Source of the DNA: an uncultured Woeseiaceae bacterium
GTDB taxonomy: Bacteria > Pseudomonadota > Gammaproteobacteria > Steroidobacterales > Woeseiaceae
Reading direction: 5' to 3'
Length of the DNA stretch: 40,279 nucleotides
NCBI GenBank assembly: GCA_945788625.1
Contig: CALZMQ010000051.1
Location: 1-40,279, forward strand
Shown piece after piece: positions 33,836-40,279 of this stretch. Position 1 is the stretch's first letter; each line of letters opens with the position of its first letter. Under the pieces are notes generated by a model that saw only the letters and a program-made list of their open reading frames with translations, ran no database searches and had not been told where the DNA came from. The translations under genes and the position numbers were made by a program.

Positions 33836-35335
33836 CTACCCAAGGTACCAGAGCGCCAGCATGCCGGTAATGCTCATCGTGATCGTGTACGGCAGCGCCA
33901 TTATCACCATTCTTCCGTACGACAGGCGAATCAACGGCGCCAGGGCGGACGTCAGCAGGAACAGGAACGCAGCCTGGCCGTTCGGCGTTGCGACACTGGG
34001 AATATTCGTACCCGTGTTGATCGCCACAGCCAGAGCGTCGAATTGCTCGCGCGTAAGGTCGCCGGCCTTGTACATCTCCTCGACTTCGCCGATATAGACG
34101 GTGGCGACGAAGACATTGTCGCTGATCATGGAAAGCACGCCGTTGGCGGCAAAGAAAAGCGCCTCCTGCACTTTGCCGTCGTAGGTCATGACCCAGTGGA
34201 TGACGGGTGAGAACAGGCCCTCGTGATGGATTACCGCGACGATGGCGAAGAACACCACGAGCAATGCCGTGAACGGCAAAGCCTCTTCGAAGGCATGGCC
34301 GATACGGTGCTCTTCGGTGATGCCCGTGAATGCCGTGGCGAGAACGATGACCATCAATCCGACGATGCCGGGCTCTGCCAACCCGAAGCCCAGGGCAATT
34401 ATCAGCATCAGCGCGACTATGGCCTGCACGATGATAGCCGCGTTGTCCTGCTTGCTGCGCTTCGCCGTCATCTCGTTGTCGTAATCGACCAGCACGTCGC
34501 GCACTACCGGAGAGAGTGGCGCGCCATAACCGAATATCTTGGTTACCTCGAGCAGCGCGCAGGTGACCAGCCCGACTACAAGCACCGGCATCGAAATGTG
34601 CGCCATCTTCAGGAAGAACTCGAGGAAACCCCAGTCCATGGTTTCGGCAATGAGCAGGTTCTGCGGCTCGCCCACAAGCGTCGTCACGCCGCCGAGGGCG
34701 GTACCGACGGCGCCGTGCATCATCAGGCTGCGCAGGAACGCGCGGAAGCCCTCCAGGTCTTCACGCTGCAGCTCATGCACCTCGTCGTCGGTACCGTGAT
34801 CATGACTCTGGCTGAATTTCTTGCCGGAGGCCACCTTGTGATAGACGCCGTAAAATCCGACCGCTACCGTGATGATCACAGCCGTGACCGTCAGCGCATC
34901 GAGGAACGCCGACAGGAACGCGGCCGCGAACGAGAACATGAGCGACAACAGGATCTTGGACCGCACGCCCAGCAGGATCTTGGTGAAGGTGTAGAGCAGC
35001 ATCTCGCGCAGGAAGTAGATGCCCGCCACCATGAACACCAGCAGCATAATGACCGCGAAATTGGCTTCCGCCTCGTGAAACACCGCTTCCGGTGTCGCCA
35101 TCCCAAGTACGATCGCCTCGAAAGCAATAAGCCCGCCCGGCTGCAGCGGATAACACTTGAGCGCCATCGCCAGTGTGAAAATAAACTCGAGGACGAGCAC
35201 CCAACCAGCGATAAACGGGTCGAAGGCGTAAAGAATCGGGTTGAGAATCAGGAACCCGATGATCGTGAGCTTGTACCAGTGCGGTGAATTGCCGAGGAAG
35301 TTTTCGCGCAAGGCGTCTGCCATCGTGTGGACCAT
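33836..35335 (-). CDS. nhaB: Na+/H+ antiporter NhaB
   Basis: 499 residues, near the 513 of E. coli NhaB. The N-terminus NFLGNSPHWYKLTIIGFLILNP is the NhaB signature and is followed by ILEFIFTLAMALKCYPLQPGG-like sequence. About twelve membrane helices follow, with LSAFLDALTVTAVIITV and TTLVGEPQNLLIAE as the ion-path motifs. A His-rich loop (QSHDHGTDDEVHE) lies at about 174-190. It exports sodium in exchange for protons at the inner membrane. ATG 35335 has AGGAAA about 10 nt upstream. It is likely not part of the polysaccharide pathway, though it is co-directional with it. Confidence 0.93.
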   Translation of the reverse strand: MVHTMADALRENFLGNSPHWYKLTIIGFLILNPILYAFDPFIAGWVLVLEFIFTLAMALKCYPLQPGGLIAFEAIVLGMATPEAVFHEAEANFAVIMLLVFMVAGIYFLREMLLYTFTKILLGVRSKILLSLMFSFAAAFLSAFLDALTVTAVIITVAVGFYGVYHKVASGKKFSQSHDHGTDDEVHELQREDLEGFRAFLRSLMMHGAVGTALGGVTTLVGEPQNLLIAETMDWGFLEFFLKMAHISMPVLVVGLVTCALLEVTKIFGYGAPLSPVVRDVLVDYDNEMTAKRSKQDNAAIIVQAIVALMLIIALGFGLAEPGIVGLMVIVLATAFTGITEEHRIGHAFEEALPFTALLVVFFAIVAVIHHEGLFSPVIHWVMTYDGKVQEALFFAANGVLSMISDNVFVATVYIGEVEEMYKAGDLTREQFDALAVAINTGTNIPSVATPNGQAAFLFLLTSALAPLIRLSYGRMVIMALPYTITMSITGMLALWYLG

Positions 35336-35391
35336 AGACTCGATTTCCTGTTAGTTGGCGCGGGTGGCTGCGCCGGGCCGAACGACCGATT

Positions 35392-36114
35392 CTAGTCAAA
35401 ATCCCAGACGCACGCACCGGATTTGCGGATTTTTTCGAGCATCGCTTCATGAGCTGCGGCCTCTTCCGCTGACGCCCTGATGACGCTCAATTCGTAATTA
35501 GCGGCCGCCGCAGGAAGGCCTTCAGGCCCCGCGCCGCGCTGGCTCGTGGTGGTCGCCGCACCGCCCGGTTCGCCCTCGTCGAGCAGCAAGGCTGCCTGAC
35601 CGCCGGTCATCGCGAGATAGACGTTGGCCAGTAACTCGGAGTCGATCAGTGCGCCGTGAACGTCTCTTTTCGAGGCGTCGACTTCGTAGCGTTTGCACAG
35701 CGCGTCGAGACTGTTGCGCTGGCCCGGGTGGATTTTTCGGGCGAGCGTCAGCGTATCGAGCACCGTGGCGTGCTGCTCGATCCCGGGCTTCGGATGTTTC
35801 ATGAGCTTGAGCTCATGCTCGATGAAACCGACATCGAAACTCGCGTTGTGAATCACGAGCTCGGCGCCAGCGAGGAAGTCCAGTAATTCGTCCACGATCT
35901 CCGGGAAACGCGGCTCGTTCTCAAGGTCGGCACGGCTGATTCCATGCACGGCCTCGGCGCCCTCGTCGATATCTCGATCGGGGTTGAGGAATCGATGGAA
36001 GTCCCGGCCGGTCAGGCGGCGATCCACGAGCTCGACGCAGCCGATTTCGATGATGCGATGACCCTGTGCCGGTGAAAGCCCGGTCGTTTCCGTATCGAGT
36101 ACGATCTGTCTCAT
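35392..36114 (-). CDS. dnaQ: DNA polymerase III epsilon subunit (3'-5' proofreading exonuclease)
   Basis: 240 residues (E. coli 243). DEDDh exonuclease residues are all present: Asp7 and Glu9 in LDTETTG, Asp94 in NASFDVGFI, His153 and Asp158 in RDVHGALIDSELL. After TGG comes QAALLLDE, at the place of the beta-clamp-binding motif, and a C-terminal tail of the type that binds the alpha subunit. It proofreads in the replicative polymerase core. It follows rnhA, separated by a REP-like element. Confidence 0.95.
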   Translation of the reverse strand: MRQIVLDTETTGLSPAQGHRIIEIGCVELVDRRLTGRDFHRFLNPDRDIDEGAEAVHGISRADLENEPRFPEIVDELLDFLAGAELVIHNASFDVGFIEHELKLMKHPKPGIEQHATVLDTLTLARKIHPGQRNSLDALCKRYEVDASKRDVHGALIDSELLANVYLAMTGGQAALLLDEGEPGGAATTTSQRGAGPEGLPAAAANYELSVIRASAEEAAAHEAMLEKIRKSGACVWDFD

Positions 36115-36126
36115 ATCATCTCACCC

Positions 36127-36193
36127 GTAGGAGCGGCTTCGTGGGAGCGGCTTCCGGCCGCGATTGTATTTCATGGCCGAACGATGCTCCTAC
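36127..36193. repeat. REP/BIME-like palindromic element between dnaQ and rnhA
   Basis: Inverted ends GTAGGAGC (36127-36134) and GCTCCTAC (36186-36193) flank an inner GTGGGAGCGGCTTCCGGCCG hairpin starting at 36141. The right end overlaps the rnhA stop (TAG on the minus strand at 36192-36190). The sequence resembles the GTGGGAGCGG REP family of Pseudomonas and relatives. It may stabilise mRNA or damp read-through from rnhA into dnaQ. Confidence 0.7.
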
Positions 36194-36633
36194 AATTCGT
36201 CAATGCCCTGGTTGGCCAGCGCATCGGCTGTCTCGTTGCCGGGGTTACCTTCGTGGCCCTTGACCCACTGCCACTCTATGTCGTGCCGGTCGGCGGCCTT
36301 ATCGAGTGCCTGCCAGAGGTCCTTGTTCTTGACGGGTTTCTTCGCGGCCGTCTTCCAGCCACGTTTCTTCCAATTCGGCAGCCACTCGTTGATGCCATCC
36401 ATGACGTATTTGGAATCCGTGTACAACACGACCTTGCGGCTTCCCTTGAGCGCGTTCAATGCTTCGATCGCCGCGGTCAGTTCCATGCGGTTGTTGGTCG
36501 ATTCGAGTTCCCCGCCGTGCATGGTCTTGCGGTGCTTGCCGGCAATCAGCAATGCGCCCCAACCGCCGCGACCGGGATTTCCCCGGCACGCGCCATCGGT
36601 GTATATCTCTATCGTCTTAGCTGTTCTGGTCAA
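36190..36633 (-). CDS. rnhA: Ribonuclease HI
   Basis: 147 residues from a TTG. The catalytic carboxylates align exactly with E. coli numbering: Asp13 (IYTDGAC), Glu51 (NNRMELTAA) and Asp73 (LYTDSKYV). His127 lies in VKGHEGNPGNE and Asp137 in ADALA. The basic handle WKKRGWKTAAKKPVKN is present. It removes RNA from RNA-DNA hybrids. It overlaps the upstream methyltransferase by 17 nt. The start lies within that overlap, so expression is probably coupled. Confidence 0.96.
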   Translation of the reverse strand: MTRTAKTIEIYTDGACRGNPGRGGWGALLIAGKHRKTMHGGELESTNNRMELTAAIEALNALKGSRKVVLYTDSKYVMDGINEWLPNWKKRGWKTAAKKPVKNKDLWQALDKAADRHDIEWQWVKGHEGNPGNETADALANQGIDEL

Positions 36634-37366
36634 AGCGGATTCGGGAGACCCTGGTGGACGGTTCGGCCAGTCCGGTAACGACCTGCGGTTTGCGCCGCCA
36701 GAGCTGTCGCACCGGCGTCATCGTACTGACCCGTTTCTGCGCCGAGAGCATATAGCAAGCCGCCAGCTCCGGCCACCACGCCTGACCGCGACGCTCCCAT
36801 TTGTTCGAACTGCGTGCCTTGTTGCCAGGCAGCGGCCAGCGGAAGAAATACCGCAACGACCCCTGGATGCGCATATCGAGCAGTTGCAGCCAGTCCCGCA
36901 GACGTCGATCCGATATGAGGTTGTCGGCCCCCGGCGGGAGCGCCGCTCCTGGCACCAGTCGCCGCAGGCCCCAGAGACCGACCGGCTTGAAACCGAGAAT
37001 GACGACGTGGCCGCTGCTGCGCAGCACGCGGTCGACCTCCCGCAGAATGGCGTGCGGCCGATCGCTGTAATCGAGCGTGTGCGGCAGCAGCACCGCATCT
37101 ACCGAGTCGCTGTCGACCGGCAGCCTGTGCAATTCTCCGACCGCGGACGGCTCGCCGAGCGGCGCTTCTGCAATCACGCAACAGCGCTGCGTCCGTGTAA
37201 AGCGCACAAACGTACGGTTTTCACCCCACATGCCGAGCTGCAGGCACTGCTCGCCGAAAATACCGTCCAGCGCTTCCTCGACGATACGGGATTCGAGCTG
37301 CAACAAAGCCTCCCCCAGCGGTGTTTGCAGCCACTCCTGCTTTATTTGTGAACGAACCACTTGCAC
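36617..37366 (-). CDS. YafS-like SAM-dependent methyltransferase
   Basis: 249 residues from GTG 37366 with GAGG about 10 nt upstream (GTG 37360 is also possible). It is a degenerate class I methyltransferase: QCLQLGMWGENR replaces the usual glycine-rich SAM loop, followed by LPVDSDSVDAVLLPHTLDYSDRPHAILREVDRVLRSSGHVVILGF of the Methyltransf_11 type. E. coli yafS lies beside rnhA in the same way, and this family regularly neighbours rnhA and gloB in gammaproteobacteria. Its substrate is unknown. It is divergent from mltD with only 28 nt between the starts. Confidence 0.8.
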   Translation of the reverse strand: MQVVRSQIKQEWLQTPLGEALLQLESRIVEEALDGIFGEQCLQLGMWGENRTFVRFTRTQRCCVIAEAPLGEPSAVGELHRLPVDSDSVDAVLLPHTLDYSDRPHAILREVDRVLRSSGHVVILGFKPVGLWGLRRLVPGAALPPGADNLISDRRLRDWLQLLDMRIQGSLRYFFRWPLPGNKARSSNKWERRGQAWWPELAACYMLSAQKRVSTMTPVRQLWRRKPQVVTGLAEPSTRVSRIRFDQNS

Positions 37367-37394
37367 AACGCGTTTGCCTCAGTACGATAGCTCG

Positions 37395-39038
37395 ATGTTT
37401 AACGTAATCTACTCACCGACAACGCGATTATTGCAGAGAATGGCCGTCGCGGGCGGCACCAGGGTCACTTTTTTAGCCCTTGCGCTGCTGCTGGCACACG
37501 GGCCCGTGAGCGCGAATCCGGCGTTCGTGGACGGAATGCCTGCGCAAATCGCGGCTTCGGGGCCAACATTGAGCCTCATTTCCCCCGTATCCGGTGCCAG
37601 CCTGCCCTCGTCGCCCGCGGGGCCGGACGACGTTCTGGCGAAGCTGCGCCGCAGTTTCAGCCTTACCTACGAAGATAATCCGCGAACGGCCGCCGAGCTG
37701 AAGTGGTTTGCCCGCCACCCCGATTACCTCGACCGCGTATTCACCCGGGCGCGCAGGTACCTGCCTTACATCGTTGCTGAACTGGAGCGGCGGGACATGC
37801 CGTTCGAACTCGCATTGCTGCCCATCGTCGAGAGCGCCTACGATCCTTTCGCCTATTCGCACGGCCGCGCGGCCGGGCTCTGGCAGATGATTCCTGGCAC
37901 GGCCAGGCGATTCGGCATCAAGCAGAACTGGTGGTACGACGGCCGTCGCGACGTGGTCGACTCCACGAGGGCCGCGCTCGATTACCTCGAATACCTCGAG
38001 GAACTCAACGACGGTAACTGGCTGAATGCGATTGCTTCGTACAACTCGGGCGAAGGTAATGTACTGCGTGCCGCGCGTCGCAATCGCAATGCTAACAAGC
38101 CCATCGACTTCTGGTACCTGTCGCTCCCGAAAGAGACCAGCATGTACGTGCCGAAGCTGCTGGCGCTCGTGGAAATCGTCTCGGACCCGTCACGCTACAA
38201 CCTGGTGTTGCCCGAAGTGGCCGATGAACAGCAATTCATGGTCGCGGACGTCGGCAGCCAGCTCGATCTTGCACTCGCCGCCGAACTCGCAGGCGTCGAC
38301 GTGGACACCGTTTATCAATACAACCCGGGATACAACCGCTGGTCGACAGATCCATCGGGGCCGCACCGCCTCGTCATGCCGACTGACGTCATGGACACAT
38401 TCGTCACCGCGCTCGAGGAAGTACCGGTGGCGGATCGCGTACGCTGGAAACGCCACAAGGTAAGAAACGGCGAGGCGATTTCGCAGATCGCTGAAAAGTA
38501 CAACACGACCGTGTCGACCATACGCACGGCAAACAACCTCAGGGGCAATACCATTCGCGCCGGACATCACCTGATGATACCGGTCGCCACGAAACCGCTG
38601 GCCGCCTACAGTAAGAGCGCAGATGCCCGACTCGCGAAAACGCAGAATCGCCGCCGCCCGGGCAACAAGCTCGAGCATATCGTCAGGAGCGGCGAGAGCT
38701 TCTGGACGATCGCACAGCGATACAAAGTTACGCACCGGCAACTTGCGGCCTGGAACGGCATGGCGCCCGGCGACACGCTGTCCGTCGGCCGCAAGCTCGT
38801 GGTCTGGACCAACGCATCAACCGCCGCGCTGCGAACTTCTCCAACGGCAGCGCTGGGCAACACGACCCGCAAGCTGCGCTACACGGTTCGCAACGGCGAC
38901 TCGCTGTACCTGATCGCCCGGCGCTTCCGCGTCGGCATCGACCAGATCGCGCGCTGGAACGGTATTGACAGGAACAAGATCCTGCGCCCGGGCCAGAAGC
39001 TGACGATGTACGTGGACGTCACCGCGCAAAGCTCGTAG
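37395..39038 (+). CDS. mltD: Membrane-bound lytic murein transglycosylase D with three LysM domains
   Basis: About 547 residues from ATG 37395 (ATG 37440 is an alternative; an open reading back to 37077 overlaps the opposing methyltransferase and is rejected). The hydrophobic signal ends near HGPVSA, with no lipobox cysteine. The SLT domain has catalytic Glu146 in LLPIVESAYDPFA, then AAGLWQMIPGTARRFG and AIASYNSGEGNV. Three LysM peptidoglycan-binding domains lie at about 352-395, 425-470 and 493-538. It cleaves peptidoglycan to 1,6-anhydroMurNAc products in the periplasm. The stop TAG is formed by a GTAGGA element. Confidence 0.92.
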   Translation: MFNVIYSPTTRLLQRMAVAGGTRVTFLALALLLAHGPVSANPAFVDGMPAQIAASGPTLSLISPVSGASLPSSPAGPDDVLAKLRRSFSLTYEDNPRTAAELKWFARHPDYLDRVFTRARRYLPYIVAELERRDMPFELALLPIVESAYDPFAYSHGRAAGLWQMIPGTARRFGIKQNWWYDGRRDVVDSTRAALDYLEYLEELNDGNWLNAIASYNSGEGNVLRAARRNRNANKPIDFWYLSLPKETSMYVPKLLALVEIVSDPSRYNLVLPEVADEQQFMVADVGSQLDLALAAELAGVDVDTVYQYNPGYNRWSTDPSGPHRLVMPTDVMDTFVTALEEVPVADRVRWKRHKVRNGEAISQIAEKYNTTVSTIRTANNLRGNTIRAGHHLMIPVATKPLAAYSKSADARLAKTQNRRRPGNKLEHIVRSGESFWTIAQRYKVTHRQLAAWNGMAPGDTLSVGRKLVVWTNASTAALRTSPTAALGNTTRKLRYTVRNGDSLYLIARRFRVGIDQIARWNGIDRNKILRPGQKLTMYVDVTAQSS

Positions 39039-39153
39039 GAACGCGCCCACCCGGTTTGTGGGAGGGGCCGCCCAGGCGGCCGATGTTGTCCGCAGCCTGA
39101 CGGCTGTCGCTATGCTTCGCGCGCCAGGACGCGCTCCTGCAACGGCCTCCTAC
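39035..39153. repeat. REP-like palindrome cluster between mltD and fabI
   Basis: Inverted ends GTAGGA (39035-39040) and TCCTAC (39148-39153) enclose two strong hairpins: GGCCGC/GCGGCC with a 4-nt loop (39066-39081) and CAGCC/GGCTG (39093-39106). An inner GTGGGAGGGGCCGCC matches the GTGGGAGCGG core seen at 36141. It probably also serves to terminate or stabilise the mltD transcript. No gene fits in this gap. Confidence 0.65.
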
Positions 39154-39221
39154 AGACACGACTCCGGGACAATTTCAGGTAAGATACCCCGCTTTACAGC
39201 AACCAACCGCAAGGATTCAAC

Positions 39222-40016
39222 ATGGGCTTCATGGCCGGCAAGCGCGCACTCATTGTCGGTGTCGCGAGTACTCGTAGCATCGCCACCGGAATCGCTGAGG
39301 CATTTGCGCGCGAAGGCGCCGAACTCGCGTTCACCTATCAAAACGAGAAGCTGAAGAGCCGCGTAACCAAGCTTGCCGATAGCCTCGGCCAGAATCCCGA
39401 TCTCTGTTATCCCTGCGACGTGAGTTCCGACGAGGAAATCGACGCCGTATTCGAGTCGCTCGGAAAGCAATGGGACGGTCTCGACATCCTTGTGCATTCA
39501 GTGGGGTTTGCCCCGCGGGAACAGCTCGAGGGCGGTTTTACCGAGTCGATAACGCGTGAGGGATTTCAGATCTCGCACGACATATCCGCCTACAGTCTGG
39601 CGGCGCTGGCCAAGGCAGGCCTGCCGATGATGACGGGCCGCAACGGCGCGATTCTGACCCTGACCTACAACGCCGCGACACAGGTCGTGCCGAATTACAA
39701 CGTCATGGGCCTGGCCAAAGCGAGCCTCGAATCGTGTGTCCGGTTCCTGGCCGCCGATCTTGGCCCGAAGGGTATCCGGGTCAACGCGATATCAGCCGGG
39801 GCCGTGAAGACGCTGGCCGCCGCCGGCATCAGCGGATTCCGGAAAATGCTGGGTTACGCGGAAAAGGCGTCACCGCTGCGCCGCACGGTGACGATCGAAG
39901 AGATCGGCAATACGGCCGCATTCCTGTGTTCGGACCTCGCCAGCGGCATAACCGGGGAGACCACCTTCGTCGACGCCGGCTCGAATATCATGGGCATGGT
40001 CTTCGACGAAGACTAA
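39222..40016 (+). CDS. fabI: Enoyl-[acyl-carrier-protein] reductase (NADH)
   Basis: 264 residues (E. coli 262). AAGGA lies 7 nt before ATG 39222. NAD-binding signature GVASTRSIATGIAEAF, then AELAFTYQNEKLK, HSVGFAPREQLEGGF and TREGFQISHDISAYS. Active-site Tyr149, Tyr159 and Lys166 are present (LTYNAAT, PNYNVMGLAKASLE). The C-terminus VNAISAGAVKTLAAAGI closes the substrate loop. It performs the last reduction of each fatty-acid elongation cycle in the cytoplasm. It is a typical triclosan-type FabI by sequence. Confidence 0.96.
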   Translation: MGFMAGKRALIVGVASTRSIATGIAEAFAREGAELAFTYQNEKLKSRVTKLADSLGQNPDLCYPCDVSSDEEIDAVFESLGKQWDGLDILVHSVGFAPREQLEGGFTESITREGFQISHDISAYSLAALAKAGLPMMTGRNGAILTLTYNAATQVVPNYNVMGLAKASLESCVRFLAADLGPKGIRVNAISAGAVKTLAAAGISGFRKMLGYAEKASPLRRTVTIEEIGNTAAFLCSDLASGITGETTFVDAGSNIMGMVFDED

Positions 40017-40083
40017 AATAAACCGGGGTCGAACCGAGGTTTATTTCCTGTGCCCTTTTTGGGCGAGAAATTTTGTGGGCACA
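40016..40083 (+). terminator. Tandem hairpin region downstream of fabI
   Basis: A 9-bp perfect inverted repeat, AAATAAACC (40016-40024) with GGTTTATTT (40038-40046), starts at the fabI stop. A second 7-bp repeat, TGTGCCC (40049-40055) with GGGCACA (40077-40083), follows and has T-runs within its loop. Together they look like a transcription stop after fabI, although no T-tract directly follows the first stem. Confidence 0.6.
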
Positions 40084-40156
40084 TTTGTGTTTATGCGGGC
40101 GCTCATAGATCATGGTTGAATCGAGTCGGCGCAGACGCGCCTGAGCGGAGCCCGTT

Positions 40157-40279
40157 ATGACGATGACCACCAAAATTCTAATCTGGATGGTCGCGGGCTT
40201 AGTCCTGGGCAGCTTGATCAACGCGTTTGCGTCAGACGTGGCGTTTATCCGGGACTACTTCGTCAACGGCCTGTTTCAC
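40157..40279 (+). CDS. Dicarboxylate/amino acid:cation symporter (partial, N-terminus only)
   Basis: 41 codons run off the right edge from ATG 40157, with GGAG 6 nt upstream (ATG 40163 is an alternative). The peptide TTKILIWMVAGLVLGSLIN, then IRDYFVNGLFH, matches the first helix and following segment of the sodium:dicarboxylate symporter family (GltP/DctA type). The identification rests on this short stretch only. It is the first gene after the fabI hairpins, so it probably has its own promoter. Confidence 0.65.
   Translation, partial: MTMTTKILIWMVAGLVLGSLINAFASDVAFIRDYFVNGLFH

Noticed and set aside
34223..35287. 354-codon plus-strand frame rich in His, Arg, Asp and Gln
   Set aside because: Antisense to nhaB. 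Its composition is what hydrophobic membrane codons give on the opposite strand, and there is no ribosome binding site or domain.
33825..37400. JUMPstart/ops element (GGCGGTAG) controlling the cluster
   Set aside because: No convincing copy was seen upstream of the first polysaccharide gene. The similar GGGGTAGCG near 5030 lies inside a coding region.
1..40279. CRISPR arrays, tRNA or rRNA genes, transposases, integrases and phage genes
   Set aside because: None were recognised by eye on either strand. The only repeats are the 150-bp coding units and the REP-like elements.

Overview
The window looks like chromosomal DNA of a fairly GC-rich gammaproteobacterium, possibly marine. The basis is the mltD / SAM-methyltransferase / rnhA / dnaQ neighbourhood, an NhaB-type sodium/proton antiporter, fabI, and REP-like palindromes of the kind common in Pseudomonas and Xanthomonadales relatives. 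The genus cannot be fixed from sequence alone. From about 37.4 kb down to 2.2 kb every gene lies on the minus strand with short gaps or 4-nt overlaps, so transcription runs right to left.

Left edge (1-2145). A partial minus-strand gene runs off the window. It encodes a secreted protein with four CxxCH haem-binding motifs fused to exact 50-residue FG-GAP/VCBS-like calcium-binding repeats. It is followed by a plus-strand TylF/MycF-type methyltransferase, convergent with the polysaccharide cluster.

Polysaccharide locus (2155-33.8 kb). This is a Wzx/Wzy-type surface-polysaccharide cluster. In order of transcription it holds: a GT4 transferase; a TviB-type UDP-HexNAc 6-dehydrogenase; a CapI-type UDP-uronate 4-epimerase; pgi; an outer-membrane Wzi-like protein; a large SLBB export protein split by a 2-nt insertion; Wzz; rfbB and rfbA; an LpxA-like acyltransferase with FdtA and FdtB (a dTDP-3-amino-3,6-dideoxyhexose branch with no rfbC or rfbD); Wzx; GT4; a Wzy-like membrane protein; a methyltransferase; an AsnB/WbpS-like amidotransferase; a GT4 / acetyltransferase / GT4 coupled trio; GT4; a Gfo/Idh/MocA oxidoreductase; a bi-domain alcohol-dehydrogenase + Gfo/Idh fusion; a heparinase II/III-like protein; and a last GT4. 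The inferred polymer is acidic, probably contains an aminouronic acid that may be amidated, and contains an N-acylated 3-amino-3,6-dideoxyhexose. No initiating sugar-phosphate transferase and no Wzc kinase are encoded here.

Housekeeping flank (33.8-40.3 kb). nhaB, dnaQ, rnhA and a YafS-like methyltransferase are on the minus strand. mltD, fabI and the start of a dicarboxylate/amino-acid:cation symporter are on the plus strand. REP-like GTAGGA elements sit in this flank and in the adjoining tviB/GT4 genes, where their conserved end forms the stop codon of four genes.

The observations most worth checking are the haem/FG-GAP fusion, the frameshift in the export gene, the oxidoreductase/heparinase block, the possible uronamide chemistry, and a glycosyltransferase whose conserved N-terminus has no standard start codon.
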